64,000 nucleotides of DNA, taken from assembly GCA_934636265.1 (NCBI GenBank), contig CAKUAD010000003.1:26308-90307 (forward strand). The letters run 5' to 3'. Every line of letters starts with the position of its first letter. The stretch's first letter is position 1. Shown in pieces: positions 50,517 through 58,877 of the stretch. The notes beneath the pieces are model-generated. The model had not been told where the DNA came from. It saw nothing but the letters and a program-made list of their open reading frames with translations, and searched no databases. The translations under genes and the position numbers were made by a program. The DNA is from an uncultured Flavobacterium sp. GTDB lineage: Bacteria > Bacteroidota > Bacteroidia > Flavobacteriales > Flavobacteriaceae.

Positions 50517-52049
50517 GTGAAAAACAAACTTACTCTGGTCTTGGGCGTTTTTGCCCTTTTTAACCTTTCGGCTCAAACGGCGGGAAGTCTTGACAACACT
50601 TTTGGAAACAGCGGAAAAGTGCTTTCCGGCCTGTTCCACGTCCAGGAAGCCTATGACATGGCGGTACAGCCTGACGGCAAAATCGTAATCGCCGGACGGG
50701 CTAAGGCGCTGTCTACCGGATCAGATTATAACTTTTACGCAATCCGTTTCAATGCCGACGGTACGCCTGACACTGGTTTTGGAAACAATGGAGCGATTCT
50801 TATCGACATAAAAGGCACCAACCGTTTTGACCAGGCATATGCCATTGCACTCCAGTCCGACGGTAAAATCGTTCTTGCTGGATCGGCCGGACTGGAAAAC
50901 AACAACGGAAACTGCCATGCCGGATTTGTAAGGCTTACCGCCAACGGTGCGCTCGACCCGAGTTTTGGCAGCGGAGGTATCGTATCATTTCCGGTAGGTA
51001 CAAACACAACCAATCCGGAGTCGCGCATGTATGACGTCCTGATTCAGCCCGACGGTAAGATTCTGGCCGGTGGTATGGCGTCCAACAATTCGTCGTTTGA
51101 CGATTTCGCACTGGTTCGCCTCAACCCTGACGGAACCCTGGACACTGACTTTAGCAATGACGGCAAACACACGGTTGATTTTGGATATGTTGCTGATTTT
51201 GGGTCGGTACTAAATCTCAACAGTGACGGGTCTATCTTCTTGGCTGGCAACACCAACGAGGATTTGGGGATCGTCAAATTGTTTGATTATGGCGCCGTCG
51301 ACACCTCTTTTGGCGTCAACGGCAAAATGACCATCGACACCGGAAACGGCAGTTACTACCTTCAGGGAGTTGCCTGGCAACCTGACGGGAAAATCCTCGT
51401 AGCCGGCCGGACCATCGCTACCAATTCCAATATCAAACTCAACAAATACAATCCCGACGGCAGCGCTGATACATCATTTGGTACCGATGGGGTCGTGGAA
51501 ACTGATGTCGACAGCGGAAGCACTGACAGGGCCTCACGTGGACTTTTGGTGCAAAGCGATGGAAAGATAATCGTAACCGGCGAAGTAACCACCGGATCGA
51601 CCGATTATTTTATGGTTTTGCGCTATCTCGAAAACGGCGCGCTCGACAATTCGTTCAGCAATGACGGACAGGTGCTCACCAGCTTTGGCGTTGGATTCAG
51701 CGCCGGCTACTGCGCCGAGTTTCAGCCCGACGGAAAACTGCTCGTGGCCGGAACTTACGGATACAGTTCAGAGTGGGACGTGGCTGTGGCGCGTTATGCA
51801 ACCGGAACACTGTCGACGCAATCGACGGCTATCCCATCGCTGGTAATGTACCCAAATCCGGCGCAGGATGTGGTGTTTGTCTCGCAGGACGGCACGGTGA
51901 AAATCTTTGAACTCACGGGTAAAAAGGTTTTGCAGGCCGACGTTACGGCAGGTCAACCCATCGATGTGACCGCGCTTTCCCCGGGGACTTATCTGATCGA
52001 ACTGACGGGACCAACCGGATCCAAGGTTGAAAAACTCATCAAAAAATAA
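50517..52049 (+). CDS. Delta-60 repeat protein with type IX secretion sorting domain
   Basis: 510 residues starting at GTG with signal peptide LTLVLGVFALFNLSAQ. About seven repeats of roughly 55-60 residues follow, each with a PDGKI(V/L)(I/V)AG and LDxxFG pattern, forming a beta-propeller-like cargo (e.g. VQPDGKIVIAGRA, LQSDGKIVLAGSA). The C-terminal 75 residues (SLVMYPNPAQDVVFVSQDG ... SPGTYLIELTG, ending KVEKLIKK) are a type A CTD signal for the type IX system. It should be exported to the cell surface. The substrate is unknown; delta-60 proteins are often large adhesin-like secreted proteins. Confidence 0.92.
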   Translation: MKNKLTLVLGVFALFNLSAQTAGSLDNTFGNSGKVLSGLFHVQEAYDMAVQPDGKIVIAGRAKALSTGSDYNFYAIRFNADGTPDTGFGNNGAILIDIKGTNRFDQAYAIALQSDGKIVLAGSAGLENNNGNCHAGFVRLTANGALDPSFGSGGIVSFPVGTNTTNPESRMYDVLIQPDGKILAGGMASNNSSFDDFALVRLNPDGTLDTDFSNDGKHTVDFGYVADFGSVLNLNSDGSIFLAGNTNEDLGIVKLFDYGAVDTSFGVNGKMTIDTGNGSYYLQGVAWQPDGKILVAGRTIATNSNIKLNKYNPDGSADTSFGTDGVVETDVDSGSTDRASRGLLVQSDGKIIVTGEVTTGSTDYFMVLRYLENGALDNSFSNDGQVLTSFGVGFSAGYCAEFQPDGKLLVAGTYGYSSEWDVAVARYATGTLSTQSTAIPSLVMYPNPAQDVVFVSQDGTVKIFELTGKKVLQADVTAGQPIDVTALSPGTYLIELTGPTGSKVEKLIKK

Positions 52050-52054
52050 ACTGA

Positions 52055-52074
52055 AAGCTGCCTGCGGGCGGCTT
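52055..52074 (+). terminator. Intrinsic terminator of the delta-60 gene
   Basis: AAGCTGCC / GGCGGCTT stem with one T-G pair and a TGCG loop, followed by a T-run. Confidence 0.85.
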
Positions 52075-52142
52075 TTTTTATAAACTTTCCGCTTGGGCTT
52101 GGCGTTTAAAATTTAGTATCTTTATCAGCCATAAAATTGTCT

Positions 52143-54161
52143 ATGTCAACCGGTACCGTGCTTTGGCTTTTACTTTCCATTTTGATAGCCGGGGCGATAG
52201 CCTATTTTCAGTATTTCCACAAATCCGTATCAAAAAGCCGCATCCGGCCGGTTTTGGCTGCTTTGCGCTTTTTGGGATGCCTGGCACTATTGGTTTTGCT
52301 GATCAACCCGATCATCACGCGCAGTTCATTCGAAGTCCAAAAGACGCCTTTGGTGGTTTTGCTGGACAACTCGGCATCCATAAAGGAGCTCAAGGCTGAC
52401 CAGGCCGCAAAGGATGTATTGGAGGCCTTCAGGAAAAGCAATCTCGACGAGCGTTTTGCACCGGCTTTTTTTAAATTCGATCAGGATTTGAATCCGATTG
52501 ATTCATTGGCTTTTGACGGAAGACAATCCAATCACGAAGCTGCTGCGCGGGGAGTGGAGGAGATTTACCGCAGTTCCCGATTCCCGACAATTCTCTTAAC
52601 CGACGGGAATCAAACCAGAGGAAGCGATTACACCTACAGCTTTTCCCGCGGCCCGGTTTTTCCGGTCCTTCTGGGCGATACCGTTCAACATCCGGATTTG
52701 CGGATTGAGCGCATCAACGTAAACAAATATGCCTTTCTCAACAACCAATTTCCGGCCGAGGTGTTTTTGCGATATTCCGGAAACCGTCCGATAAGCGCAC
52801 AATTCACGATAAGCCAGGAAGGGGAGGTGATCACCCGACAGTTGGTAACCCTGTCGCCTGAGCAATCTGCACAGACTTTGCAGGTTTTGCTGCCTGCCAA
52901 AAAATCAGGAGTGTGTCAGTTCGTGGCTAACCTATCGGGCAATCTGCAAGAAAAAAACACCTATAACAACTCCAAGCGTTTTGCCGTCGAGGTGATGGAC
53001 CAAAAATCAGGTATCGCACTCGTATCGGCCATTGCGCACCCGGATCTGGGCGCCATCCGCCGAAGCATCGAAACCAATGCTCAGCGCCAGGTTACACTGG
53101 TCCGCCCCTATGAGCTCAAGGATTTATCGCCTTATAACGTACTGATTTACTATCAGCCCGTGGCCGCGTTCAAGCCGGTCTTTGAACTCAATAAACAAGC
53201 ACGCCTCAATACCCTGACCATCACCGGAATGGCTACCGATTTTGAATTCCTCAACCGCGAACAGTCGGTTTTGGCTTTTCGCAACAGCGGACAACCTGAA
53301 GATTATCAGGCCATGCATCAGGCTGATTTTACCGTCTTTGCCCAGGATGACATCGGCTTTGGCAAACTTCCGCCATTGGAACATCCATTTGGTGCCGTTA
53401 CGGTCAAACAACCTGTAAATACATTGCTTACTGCTACGATCCGAAACATTCCAGCCGACGCCCCATTGCTTACGTTTACTGAGGCCGGTTCGCGACAGGC
53501 GTTCCTGCTTGGTGAGAACATATGGAAATGGCGGATGCACCTGCATGCGCAAAATGATTCGTTTGATGAGTTCGACCGTTTTCTTGACAAAACCATACAG
53601 TTTCTGGCTACCAGTGGGGTAAAAAAATCGCTGGTAGTCAACCATGAACGTTTTTATAATTCAGGGGATGCGATTGAAATAACCGCCCAGTATTTTAATA
53701 AGAACTATGAGTTTGACCATACCGCCCGCCTTACTGCCACGGTGGTCAACAAGGCCAATCGCCAAAGCCGAACCTACGACATGCTCAAGGGCCAGAATTC
53801 CTTTAAGGCCAATTTAGACGGATTGCCGGCGGGAACGTATCAGCTGACGGTGCGCGAGCGTCAGTCAAATGCGGTGTACAACGCGCAATTTGAGGTGCTG
53901 GAATTTGATATCGAAAAACAGTTTGTCAACGCCGACACCCAAAAACTCAAACAGTTGGCCGAAACCACCGACGGACAGGCCTATACGCCCAATCAGGTGG
54001 AATCCCTGATTAAGAAACTGGCGGCCGACGAGGCTTTCGCTCCGGTACAAAAGAAAGTCACGACCAAGTCGCCGCTTATTGACTGGATCTGGTTACTGGT
54101 TGTAATTGCTGCCGCTTTTAGTTGTGAATGGTTTATCCGCAAATACCACGGAATGCTTTAA
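52143..54161 (+). CDS. Membrane protein with VWA-like domain
   Basis: 672 residues. Two membrane helices near the N-terminus (VLWLLLSILIAGAIAYFQYF, FLGCLALLVLLINPII), then a VWA-like domain with MIDAS-type DNSAS (in VVLLDNSASIK, about 78-83) and ILLTDGNQTRG. The long periplasmic middle contains Ig-like beta strands. A final helix (LIDWIWLLVVIAAAFSCEWF) anchors the C-terminus. The layout resembles BatA-type proteins of Bacteroidota. The thioredoxin-like gene 9 nt downstream suggests a shared envelope role. Substrate unknown. Confidence 0.85.
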   Translation: MSTGTVLWLLLSILIAGAIAYFQYFHKSVSKSRIRPVLAALRFLGCLALLVLLINPIITRSSFEVQKTPLVVLLDNSASIKELKADQAAKDVLEAFRKSNLDERFAPAFFKFDQDLNPIDSLAFDGRQSNHEAAARGVEEIYRSSRFPTILLTDGNQTRGSDYTYSFSRGPVFPVLLGDTVQHPDLRIERINVNKYAFLNNQFPAEVFLRYSGNRPISAQFTISQEGEVITRQLVTLSPEQSAQTLQVLLPAKKSGVCQFVANLSGNLQEKNTYNNSKRFAVEVMDQKSGIALVSAIAHPDLGAIRRSIETNAQRQVTLVRPYELKDLSPYNVLIYYQPVAAFKPVFELNKQARLNTLTITGMATDFEFLNREQSVLAFRNSGQPEDYQAMHQADFTVFAQDDIGFGKLPPLEHPFGAVTVKQPVNTLLTATIRNIPADAPLLTFTEAGSRQAFLLGENIWKWRMHLHAQNDSFDEFDRFLDKTIQFLATSGVKKSLVVNHERFYNSGDAIEITAQYFNKNYEFDHTARLTATVVNKANRQSRTYDMLKGQNSFKANLDGLPAGTYQLTVRERQSNAVYNAQFEVLEFDIEKQFVNADTQKLKQLAETTDGQAYTPNQVESLIKKLAADEAFAPVQKKVTTKSPLIDWIWLLVVIAAAFSCEWFIRKYHGML

Positions 54162-54170
54162 TTTTGCGCT

Positions 54171-54575
54171 ATGAAATGGTGTTTCTTATTGCTGACCGTA
54201 ATGGGTCATGCCCAATGGAATGACAATCTGGACTTGGCGCGTCGCGAGGCACAGCAAAGTGGAAAAAAAGTGCTTTTGTATTTTTCGGCGGCCGAAAGGT
54301 GTACGCCTTGTCAGGATCTTGAACAAAACGTTTTTGCTTCGGCTGAATTTGAAGCCTATGCAAGTAAACACTTTGTATTGGTACAACCTGTTTTTGACGA
54401 CACTGCGCCCTTTCACGAAAAAGCCGATAACTTGCTGATCGTTGAAAAATATAACAAGGACGGATTCTTCCCGTGGGTGGTGATACTGGATGCAACCGGC
54501 AAAATCGTCAACAAGGTTGGACAATACAACAATGAGTCCCCGATTGAGTACCTAAAACGCCTCGAAAGCCGCTAG
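54171..54575 (+). CDS. Secreted thioredoxin-like protein (CTPC)
   Basis: 134 residues. A short hydrophobic N-terminus (FLLLTVMGHAQ) looks like a signal peptide. The redox site is C44-T-P-C47 within ERCTPCQDL, as in thioredoxin-7-like proteins; a cis-proline region follows near GFFPWVVILD. It likely reduces or oxidises disulfides in the periplasm. It is 9 nt after the VWA gene and ends on the CTAG shared with the convergent gene. Confidence 0.88.
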   Translation: MKWCFLLLTVMGHAQWNDNLDLARREAQQSGKKVLLYFSAAERCTPCQDLEQNVFASAEFEAYASKHFVLVQPVFDDTAPFHEKADNLLIVEKYNKDGFFPWVVILDATGKIVNKVGQYNNESPIEYLKRLESR

Positions 54576-54973
54576 GACGCCTGATGCACCTCAAACAATT
54601 GCGCCTGACTTTGTAACCGTTCGATTACCATGTTCATCATCCGCTTATTAAGGTTTGAGGAATTCTTGATGTAGGTGTGATATTCCTCAATCGTAAACAT
54701 CGCGATTACCATGCCTTTTAGCGAGTTGCGAAACTTGATGTCCTTGTGGATGGCATTGTCAATAAACGCCAGTTTTTTAGCCACGGGATAGTGGTAGAAA
54801 TCTCCTTTGTACTTATCGACATAGTTCCGAAAGGCCGCTACAAACAGGTCGTTCTGGAGCTTAAGGATCGGGCGGATCGTCTGGTTTTGGAAAATCTCAT
54901 CAGGCGAGGCATTTAGCGTATTGCCAATTGCACCGCCGCGAATCTGGAGTAATGAATGGTCGCGCGTTTCCAT
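54572..54973 (-). CDS. Conserved flavobacterial protein, unknown function
   Basis: 133 residues, helical and soluble, with conserved-looking RGGAIGNTLNASPDEIFQNQ, TIRPILKLQNDLFVAAFRNY, DIKFRNSLKGMVIAMFTIEE and SSNLNKRMMNMVIERL. I recall homologues labelled glyoxalase in databases, but no glyoxalase motif is present. It shares CTAG with the convergent thioredoxin-like gene. Function unknown. Confidence 0.82.
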   Translation of the reverse strand: METRDHSLLQIRGGAIGNTLNASPDEIFQNQTIRPILKLQNDLFVAAFRNYVDKYKGDFYHYPVAKKLAFIDNAIHKDIKFRNSLKGMVIAMFTIEEYHTYIKNSSNLNKRMMNMVIERLQSQAQLFEVHQAS

Positions 54974-55004
54974 GATTAAGGTTTTCCTTGAAGTTAAAAA
55001 AAAA

Positions 55005-55024
55005 CCGCCCGGATGTCCGGACGG
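55005..55024 (-). terminator. Intrinsic terminator of the OmpA-family porin gene
   Basis: CCGTCCGGA / TCCGGGCGG stem on the minus strand with one mismatch, then a run of eight or more T. It lies 23 nt after the stop at 55047. Confidence 0.8.
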
Positions 55025-55046
55025 CTTTTACAAAGTTTTAAACAGT

Positions 55047-56360
55047 TTATTTGATCGTGAATGTTGCACGGCGCACCAATCGGCGGGCAGCTTCAGAATC
55101 TTTATCAACAGAATTGTCTTCGCCGTTTGGCAGGATGTTGATTCTCGAACCGCTGATTCCGGCTTTTACCAGAATATCCTTGACGGCATCGGCACGACGT
55201 CCGGACAGCGCGTTGTTGTATTCGCTTGCCCCAATCTCGTCGGCATATCCCTTAATGTCAACTGTAGCGTCCGGGTTGTTCTTTAGATAGGTAAGGACAA
55301 AAGAGATGTTTTGCGTTGAGGCCTGAGTTGGTTTGGTACTGTTAAAGTCAAAGAAGACAGATACGTAACCTACATTGATCAGGCGCTTGACCACTTCCGA
55401 GTTGTTGCCCTCAGCCACGGCCGTATTGATGCGGTTATCCATGTACTTCTCAAGTTCGTCGGCCACACCGTTTTTGTTCAGGTCGACCATACGCCCTTTG
55501 GCATCGACAGCCACACCGGCAATAGAGTTGTTTTCGACATCCAGATAATCCGGCACACCGTCTTTGTCAGAATCGTTCATCATGGTCTCGAGTTCGCCTA
55601 TGCGCTCGTCAAGTGCCTTGATTTCCTCAATTCGGTCATCAGGAATGACAGCCCAGTCGCCGTGCAGGTTTTGCTCGCCAAACGAAACTGAAAGTCCAAG
55701 TGAAAACATATACATGCTTCCAGCCAGGTTGTTGCTTCTGGAAGAGTATGAACCGTCCCAGTTAAAATGTTGACGGATGTTTGAATTCATTGAAAAATCG
55801 GCGTAAACCCCTACGTTCTTAAAGACACGCAATTGAGGGGTCAAGCCAAACACCACCCCGCCATTGTATTCGTCACGACCTTCGTTTGGACCCATCTGAG
55901 GCGTCATGCGCGCGGCCTGTAAACCGGCGTGAGCCAATAGCCCGAAACGGCCGGCCATTTCTTCAAAACTCAGCAAGCGTACCAGGTTGACAACACCCTC
56001 GGCTCGCAGACCGATAACCTGCATTTCAAACGGAAGACTTTCAGATCCGGAAAGGTCGGAAAGATTGTCGTAAGTGAAACCTAACCTCACACCAAACTTT
56101 GGACTGGCCATGTAGCGCGCTGCCAAGTGATAGTGGTTGACATTGACCGCAAAATGTTTGTTGGGGTTACTGGCGTAATATCCTTCGGCATATGGCTTAA
56201 TGCCTTTGCTCGATCCCACGCCGGCTTCGATGGTCCATCGGTTGTAGCTGTCCAGTGGGTTTTCTTCCACCCGGTCAGGAACGGTGTCCTGTACGCGGTT
56301 TTGCGCAAATCCGGAAACTGAAAGCGCTAAAATGGAGAGCACAAGTAACTGTTTTTTCAT
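55047..56360 (-). CDS. OmpA family outer membrane protein (P60-like)
   Basis: 437 residues. The signal peptide MKKQLLVLSILALSVSGFAQ is followed by a beta-barrel (about 35-240) with alternating aromatic strands, a calcium-binding repeat linker (DSDKDGVPDYLDVENN and DLNKNGVADELEKY, thrombospondin type 3-like) and a C-terminal OmpA domain (DIKGYADEIGASEYNNALSG) that binds peptidoglycan. This is the layout of the abundant flavobacterial P60/OmpA porin. It has its own promoter and terminator. Confidence 0.93.
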   Translation of the reverse strand: MKKQLLVLSILALSVSGFAQNRVQDTVPDRVEENPLDSYNRWTIEAGVGSSKGIKPYAEGYYASNPNKHFAVNVNHYHLAARYMASPKFGVRLGFTYDNLSDLSGSESLPFEMQVIGLRAEGVVNLVRLLSFEEMAGRFGLLAHAGLQAARMTPQMGPNEGRDEYNGGVVFGLTPQLRVFKNVGVYADFSMNSNIRQHFNWDGSYSSRSNNLAGSMYMFSLGLSVSFGEQNLHGDWAVIPDDRIEEIKALDERIGELETMMNDSDKDGVPDYLDVENNSIAGVAVDAKGRMVDLNKNGVADELEKYMDNRINTAVAEGNNSEVVKRLINVGYVSVFFDFNSTKPTQASTQNISFVLTYLKNNPDATVDIKGYADEIGASEYNNALSGRRADAVKDILVKAGISGSRINILPNGEDNSVDKDSEAARRLVRRATFTIK

Positions 56361-56391
56361 AGAATTGGTTTAACATCAAGTTAGTTAAATG

Positions 56392-56399
56392 CAAATATA
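56392..56399 (-). promoter_or_regulatory. -7 promoter element (TATATTTG) of the OmpA porin gene
   Basis: Perfect TAnnTTTG on the minus strand, 31 nt upstream of the ATG at 56360. Confidence 0.6.
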
Positions 56400-56455
56400 G
56401 ACAAATACATTTTAAAAGTAGAGGATGAAAGACGTAATTTTACAGTTAAATAACC

Positions 56456-56875
56456 ATGTTAATGCGTAATTCAGAGATTTTTGTCACCGTTGATGCGGTA
56501 GTTTATACCGATGAGATTCACCGCAAAATCCTGCTCATCCGCCGGGCTAAAGAACCCTTTGCGGGGTTGTGGGCACTTCCGGGAGGTTTTGTTGATGTCG
56601 ATGAGGATTTGGCGGTTGCTGCCAGCAGAGAATTGACAGAGGAAACAGGGATTGAAGCCACTCCGATGGGTCAGATTGGAGCATTTGGCCGTCCCGGACG
56701 CGACCCAAGGCAACGCACGGTATCGGTAGCTTATCTGTTTAAAGTGCCGGCCACAACCGCGGTTTTGGGTGCCGATGACGCCGCCGAAGCCCGCTGGTTC
56801 CCGGAAGCCGAATTGCCATCATTGGCCTTTGATCACGCTGAAATCGTGGAACATTCAAAAACCTTTACGCTATGA
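56456..56875 (+). CDS. Nudix hydrolase
   Basis: 139 residues. The Nudix box is GGFVDVDEDLAVAASRELTE followed by ETGI, with all catalytic E and R residues. The flanking VDAVVYTDEIHRKILLIRRAKEP is typical of ADP-sugar or NTP-type Nudix enzymes. Substrate unknown. A second ATG at 56462 is a possible start. It overlaps the thioesterase gene by 4 nt (ATGA). Confidence 0.92.
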   Translation: MLMRNSEIFVTVDAVVYTDEIHRKILLIRRAKEPFAGLWALPGGFVDVDEDLAVAASRELTEETGIEATPMGQIGAFGRPGRDPRQRTVSVAYLFKVPATTAVLGADDAAEARWFPEAELPSLAFDHAEIVEHSKTFTL

Positions 56876-57246
56876 AATTCCAAACCCGAAAATGGGTAAA
56901 ACCTGAAGATCTAAACCCAAACGGGACGCTGTTTGGAGGCCGCCTGCTGGCGTGGATTGATGAGGAAGTTGCTTTGTTTACCGTCATGCAGCTCGACAAC
57001 CCGAAAGTGGTGACTAAGTACATGTCTGAAATCAACTTTAAGAGCGCTGCTCGTCCTGGCGATATTGTTGAAATTGGGATCGATGTAGTGAAATTTGGCC
57101 ACACGTCCATCGTGCTGAAAAGTGAAGTGCGAAACATCATGACCCACGACACCATCATCACCATCGATGCCATAACCATGGTAAGCCTTGGCCCGGACGG
57201 ACGGCCGACACCCCACTACAAAACGAGCCTCAAAAATCTGGATTAG
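56872..57246 (+). CDS. Acyl-CoA thioesterase (hotdog fold)
   Basis: 124 residues. DLNPNGTLFGGRLLAWIDEE with the catalytic Asp, and KYMSEINFKSAARPGDIVEIG, fit YciA-type hotdog thioesterases that hydrolyse acyl-CoA in the cytoplasm. It is translationally coupled to the Nudix gene. The stop codon interlocks with the convergent gene as TTAG. Confidence 0.92.
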   Translation: MKFQTRKWVKPEDLNPNGTLFGGRLLAWIDEEVALFTVMQLDNPKVVTKYMSEINFKSAARPGDIVEIGIDVVKFGHTSIVLKSEVRNIMTHDTIITIDAITMVSLGPDGRPTPHYKTSLKNLD

Positions 57247-57527
57247 GCCGCTGAAAAGTATTTGCGTTCGATATAAAACGTACCAAAAGGCAAAAGTGAC
57301 GCAGCACAAATGATCAGGAATTTGTTCCAGGGCCAGTTTTGCTCAAATTTAAGCATGGTGGCCAAGACCAGATAACCGATAAACAATACGCCATGCGCCA
57401 TGCCCACCGGATATAAAAATGTCTTATACAACTCGGGGTCGGTTGGTTTTATCACCAGCATATTAAAAAACAAAGCCAGGTAGGAAACACCCTCGGCCAG
57501 GGCCACCAATCGGAATAGTTTGGTCAT
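57243..57527 (-). CDS. DUF3817-like small membrane protein
   Basis: 94 residues with three membrane helices (LVALAEGVSYLALFFNMLVI, VGMAHGVLFIGYLVLATML, FLIICAASLLPFGTFYIE). The AEGVSYL, G-MAHG and PFGTF motifs are those of the DUF3817 family (YdzA-like). No function is known. The ATG at 57527 sits 15 nt after a perfect promoter. Confidence 0.9.
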   Translation of the reverse strand: MTKLFRLVALAEGVSYLALFFNMLVIKPTDPELYKTFLYPVGMAHGVLFIGYLVLATMLKFEQNWPWNKFLIICAASLLPFGTFYIERKYFSAA

Positions 57528-57542
57528 TTTTTTGATTTTTTG

Positions 57543-57550
57543 CAAAGGTA
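57543..57550 (-). promoter_or_regulatory. -7 promoter element (TACCTTTG)
   Basis: Perfect TAnnTTTG on the minus strand, 15 nt upstream of the ATG at 57527. Confidence 0.6.
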
Positions 57551-57672
57551 CGAACGCATGGCACATCCTGATTGCATTTTATAAGATTTGGGCTGATTTA
57601 ACTTTTGTTTGACTAAAATCGTGTAAGACACCTGGAACCAAAAATGATGAGTTTTGCAAGGCTATAGAAACA

Positions 57673-58047
57673 ATGTTCGCCCAAACTGCCACGCTCATCA
57701 TAAGACTTCCTGAATCGGTAGAGGTTGCGGCAGGACCGTACGCCATCCGTAACAAGGCCGCTTTGTTGCGCACACTTTTGGCCGCCTTTAGGGATATTCG
57801 CTTGGAATTCCTCTACGCCGGCCCGCCACTTTTAACCCATCCGGCCAGCGAACCGGGCACGACTTTTATCATCAATGTGCTTCAGGCTGATGAACGATTG
57901 CTGGACACCAACATTCCGCGCGACATTTTACTCAAACGATTTGAAAAAGAAGTCCGATACAGTCCGGAGCATATCATCATCGACTCGGGCATGGAAAAAC
58001 GCCGTCTGATTGAAATCTACATCAACAATAGAAATATCTATTCATAA
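57673..58047 (+). CDS. Unknown soluble protein
   Basis: 124 residues. TATLIIRLPESVEVAAGPYA begins a beta strand, and FEKEVRYSPEHIIIDSGMEK and RRLIEIYINNRNIYS end the protein. No membrane segment, signal or known motif is visible. It overlaps endonuclease V by 10 bases at the 3' end. The ATG at 57673 has only a near-match promoter (GAGTTTTG). The frame has normal codon use, so I believe it is real, but no homologue comes to mind. Confidence 0.65.
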   Translation: MFAQTATLIIRLPESVEVAAGPYAIRNKAALLRTLLAAFRDIRLEFLYAGPPLLTHPASEPGTTFIINVLQADERLLDTNIPRDILLKRFEKEVRYSPEHIIIDSGMEKRRLIEIYINNRNIYS

Positions 58048-58721
58048 AACCCCTCGACGAGTTCTCCTGTCCTGAAGCGATTCACCATGGCGTGGGCAAT
58101 GCGAGTTGGTTCAGGAATACGGTAGCGGCCAACACATTGCATCATAATGTCGAGCGCTGATTGCGGATCCGTAAGATGTCCGGGCGAAACAAAAACAGGT
58201 TTCACCGCCATTTTGGTCCTTAGTGCATATCCGGAAAGTTCGGCCTTGGCATAGATGGGACTGGTGCTAAATTTTTCCAGTTCAGGATTGTTGTAGTCGC
58301 CGTAAAGCATCGTTTTGGCACAACCAATCGTAGGCTGATCGGTAAGGATACCAAAATGTGTTGCGATTCCCAACCGCCTTGGATGGAGCACGCCCTGACC
58401 GTCAAAGACCAAAAGATCGGGCTTTACGCGCAACTGATCCCATGCTTTGGTAATGGCCGGCATTTCGCGAAACGCCAGGTAACCTGAAACGTATGGAAAT
58501 GTTGTCTCGGTTACCGCCAAGGAGTAGGAGAGAAGCTTTAAGTCAGGGAATGAAAGGACCACAACGCCAGCATATACCGTCGGGCTACTTTTGTTAAAGG
58601 ATATGTCGGCACCGGCAATGGTTCGCGGCGTTTTATTGTAAGGCTGGAGGTTGATGTGCGCAGCCAACTTTTTTTGCATTTGTGTAGCCTGCGGAATGGT
58701 TAACTCGTCGTAAGATATCAT
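58038..58721 (-). CDS. nfi: Endonuclease V
   Basis: 227 residues. Nfi nicks DNA one base 3' of deoxyinosine. The RNase H-like acidic residues are in AGADISFN and LLVFDGQGVLHPRRLGIATH; PYVSGYLAFREMPAI is the family signature and wedge segment, and IGCAKTMLYGDY follows. Length is normal. The 3' end overlaps the convergent unknown by 10 bases. Confidence 0.95.
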   Translation of the reverse strand: MISYDELTIPQATQMQKKLAAHINLQPYNKTPRTIAGADISFNKSSPTVYAGVVVLSFPDLKLLSYSLAVTETTFPYVSGYLAFREMPAITKAWDQLRVKPDLLVFDGQGVLHPRRLGIATHFGILTDQPTIGCAKTMLYGDYNNPELEKFSTSPIYAKAELSGYALRTKMAVKPVFVSPGHLTDPQSALDIMMQCVGRYRIPEPTRIAHAMVNRFRTGELVEGFYE

Positions 58722-58851
58722 GGTTTTGGGGCTAAAACTGACTGAATTTAGCCATTTCCGTCCAAACGGTTTTGCATTTTAAATAAAAATTAACCCAAAA
58801 AAATAAACGGTTCTTAACATCAAGGATTTGGGTAAAACTGATTTTAAGCCG

Positions 58852-58859
58852 TACTTTTG
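58852..58859 (+). promoter_or_regulatory. Promoter TACTTTTG with TTG at -33
   Basis: Perfect -7 box with TTG at 58828-58830 (21-nt spacing), 18 nt upstream of the ATG at 58878. Confidence 0.75.
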
Positions 58860-58877
58860 CAAATTCGACAAAACCGC

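Noticed and set aside
57579..57773. Minus-strand frame over the start of the unknown gene at 57673
   Set aside because: It overlaps the better plus-strand frame and shows no start signal or recognisable feature.
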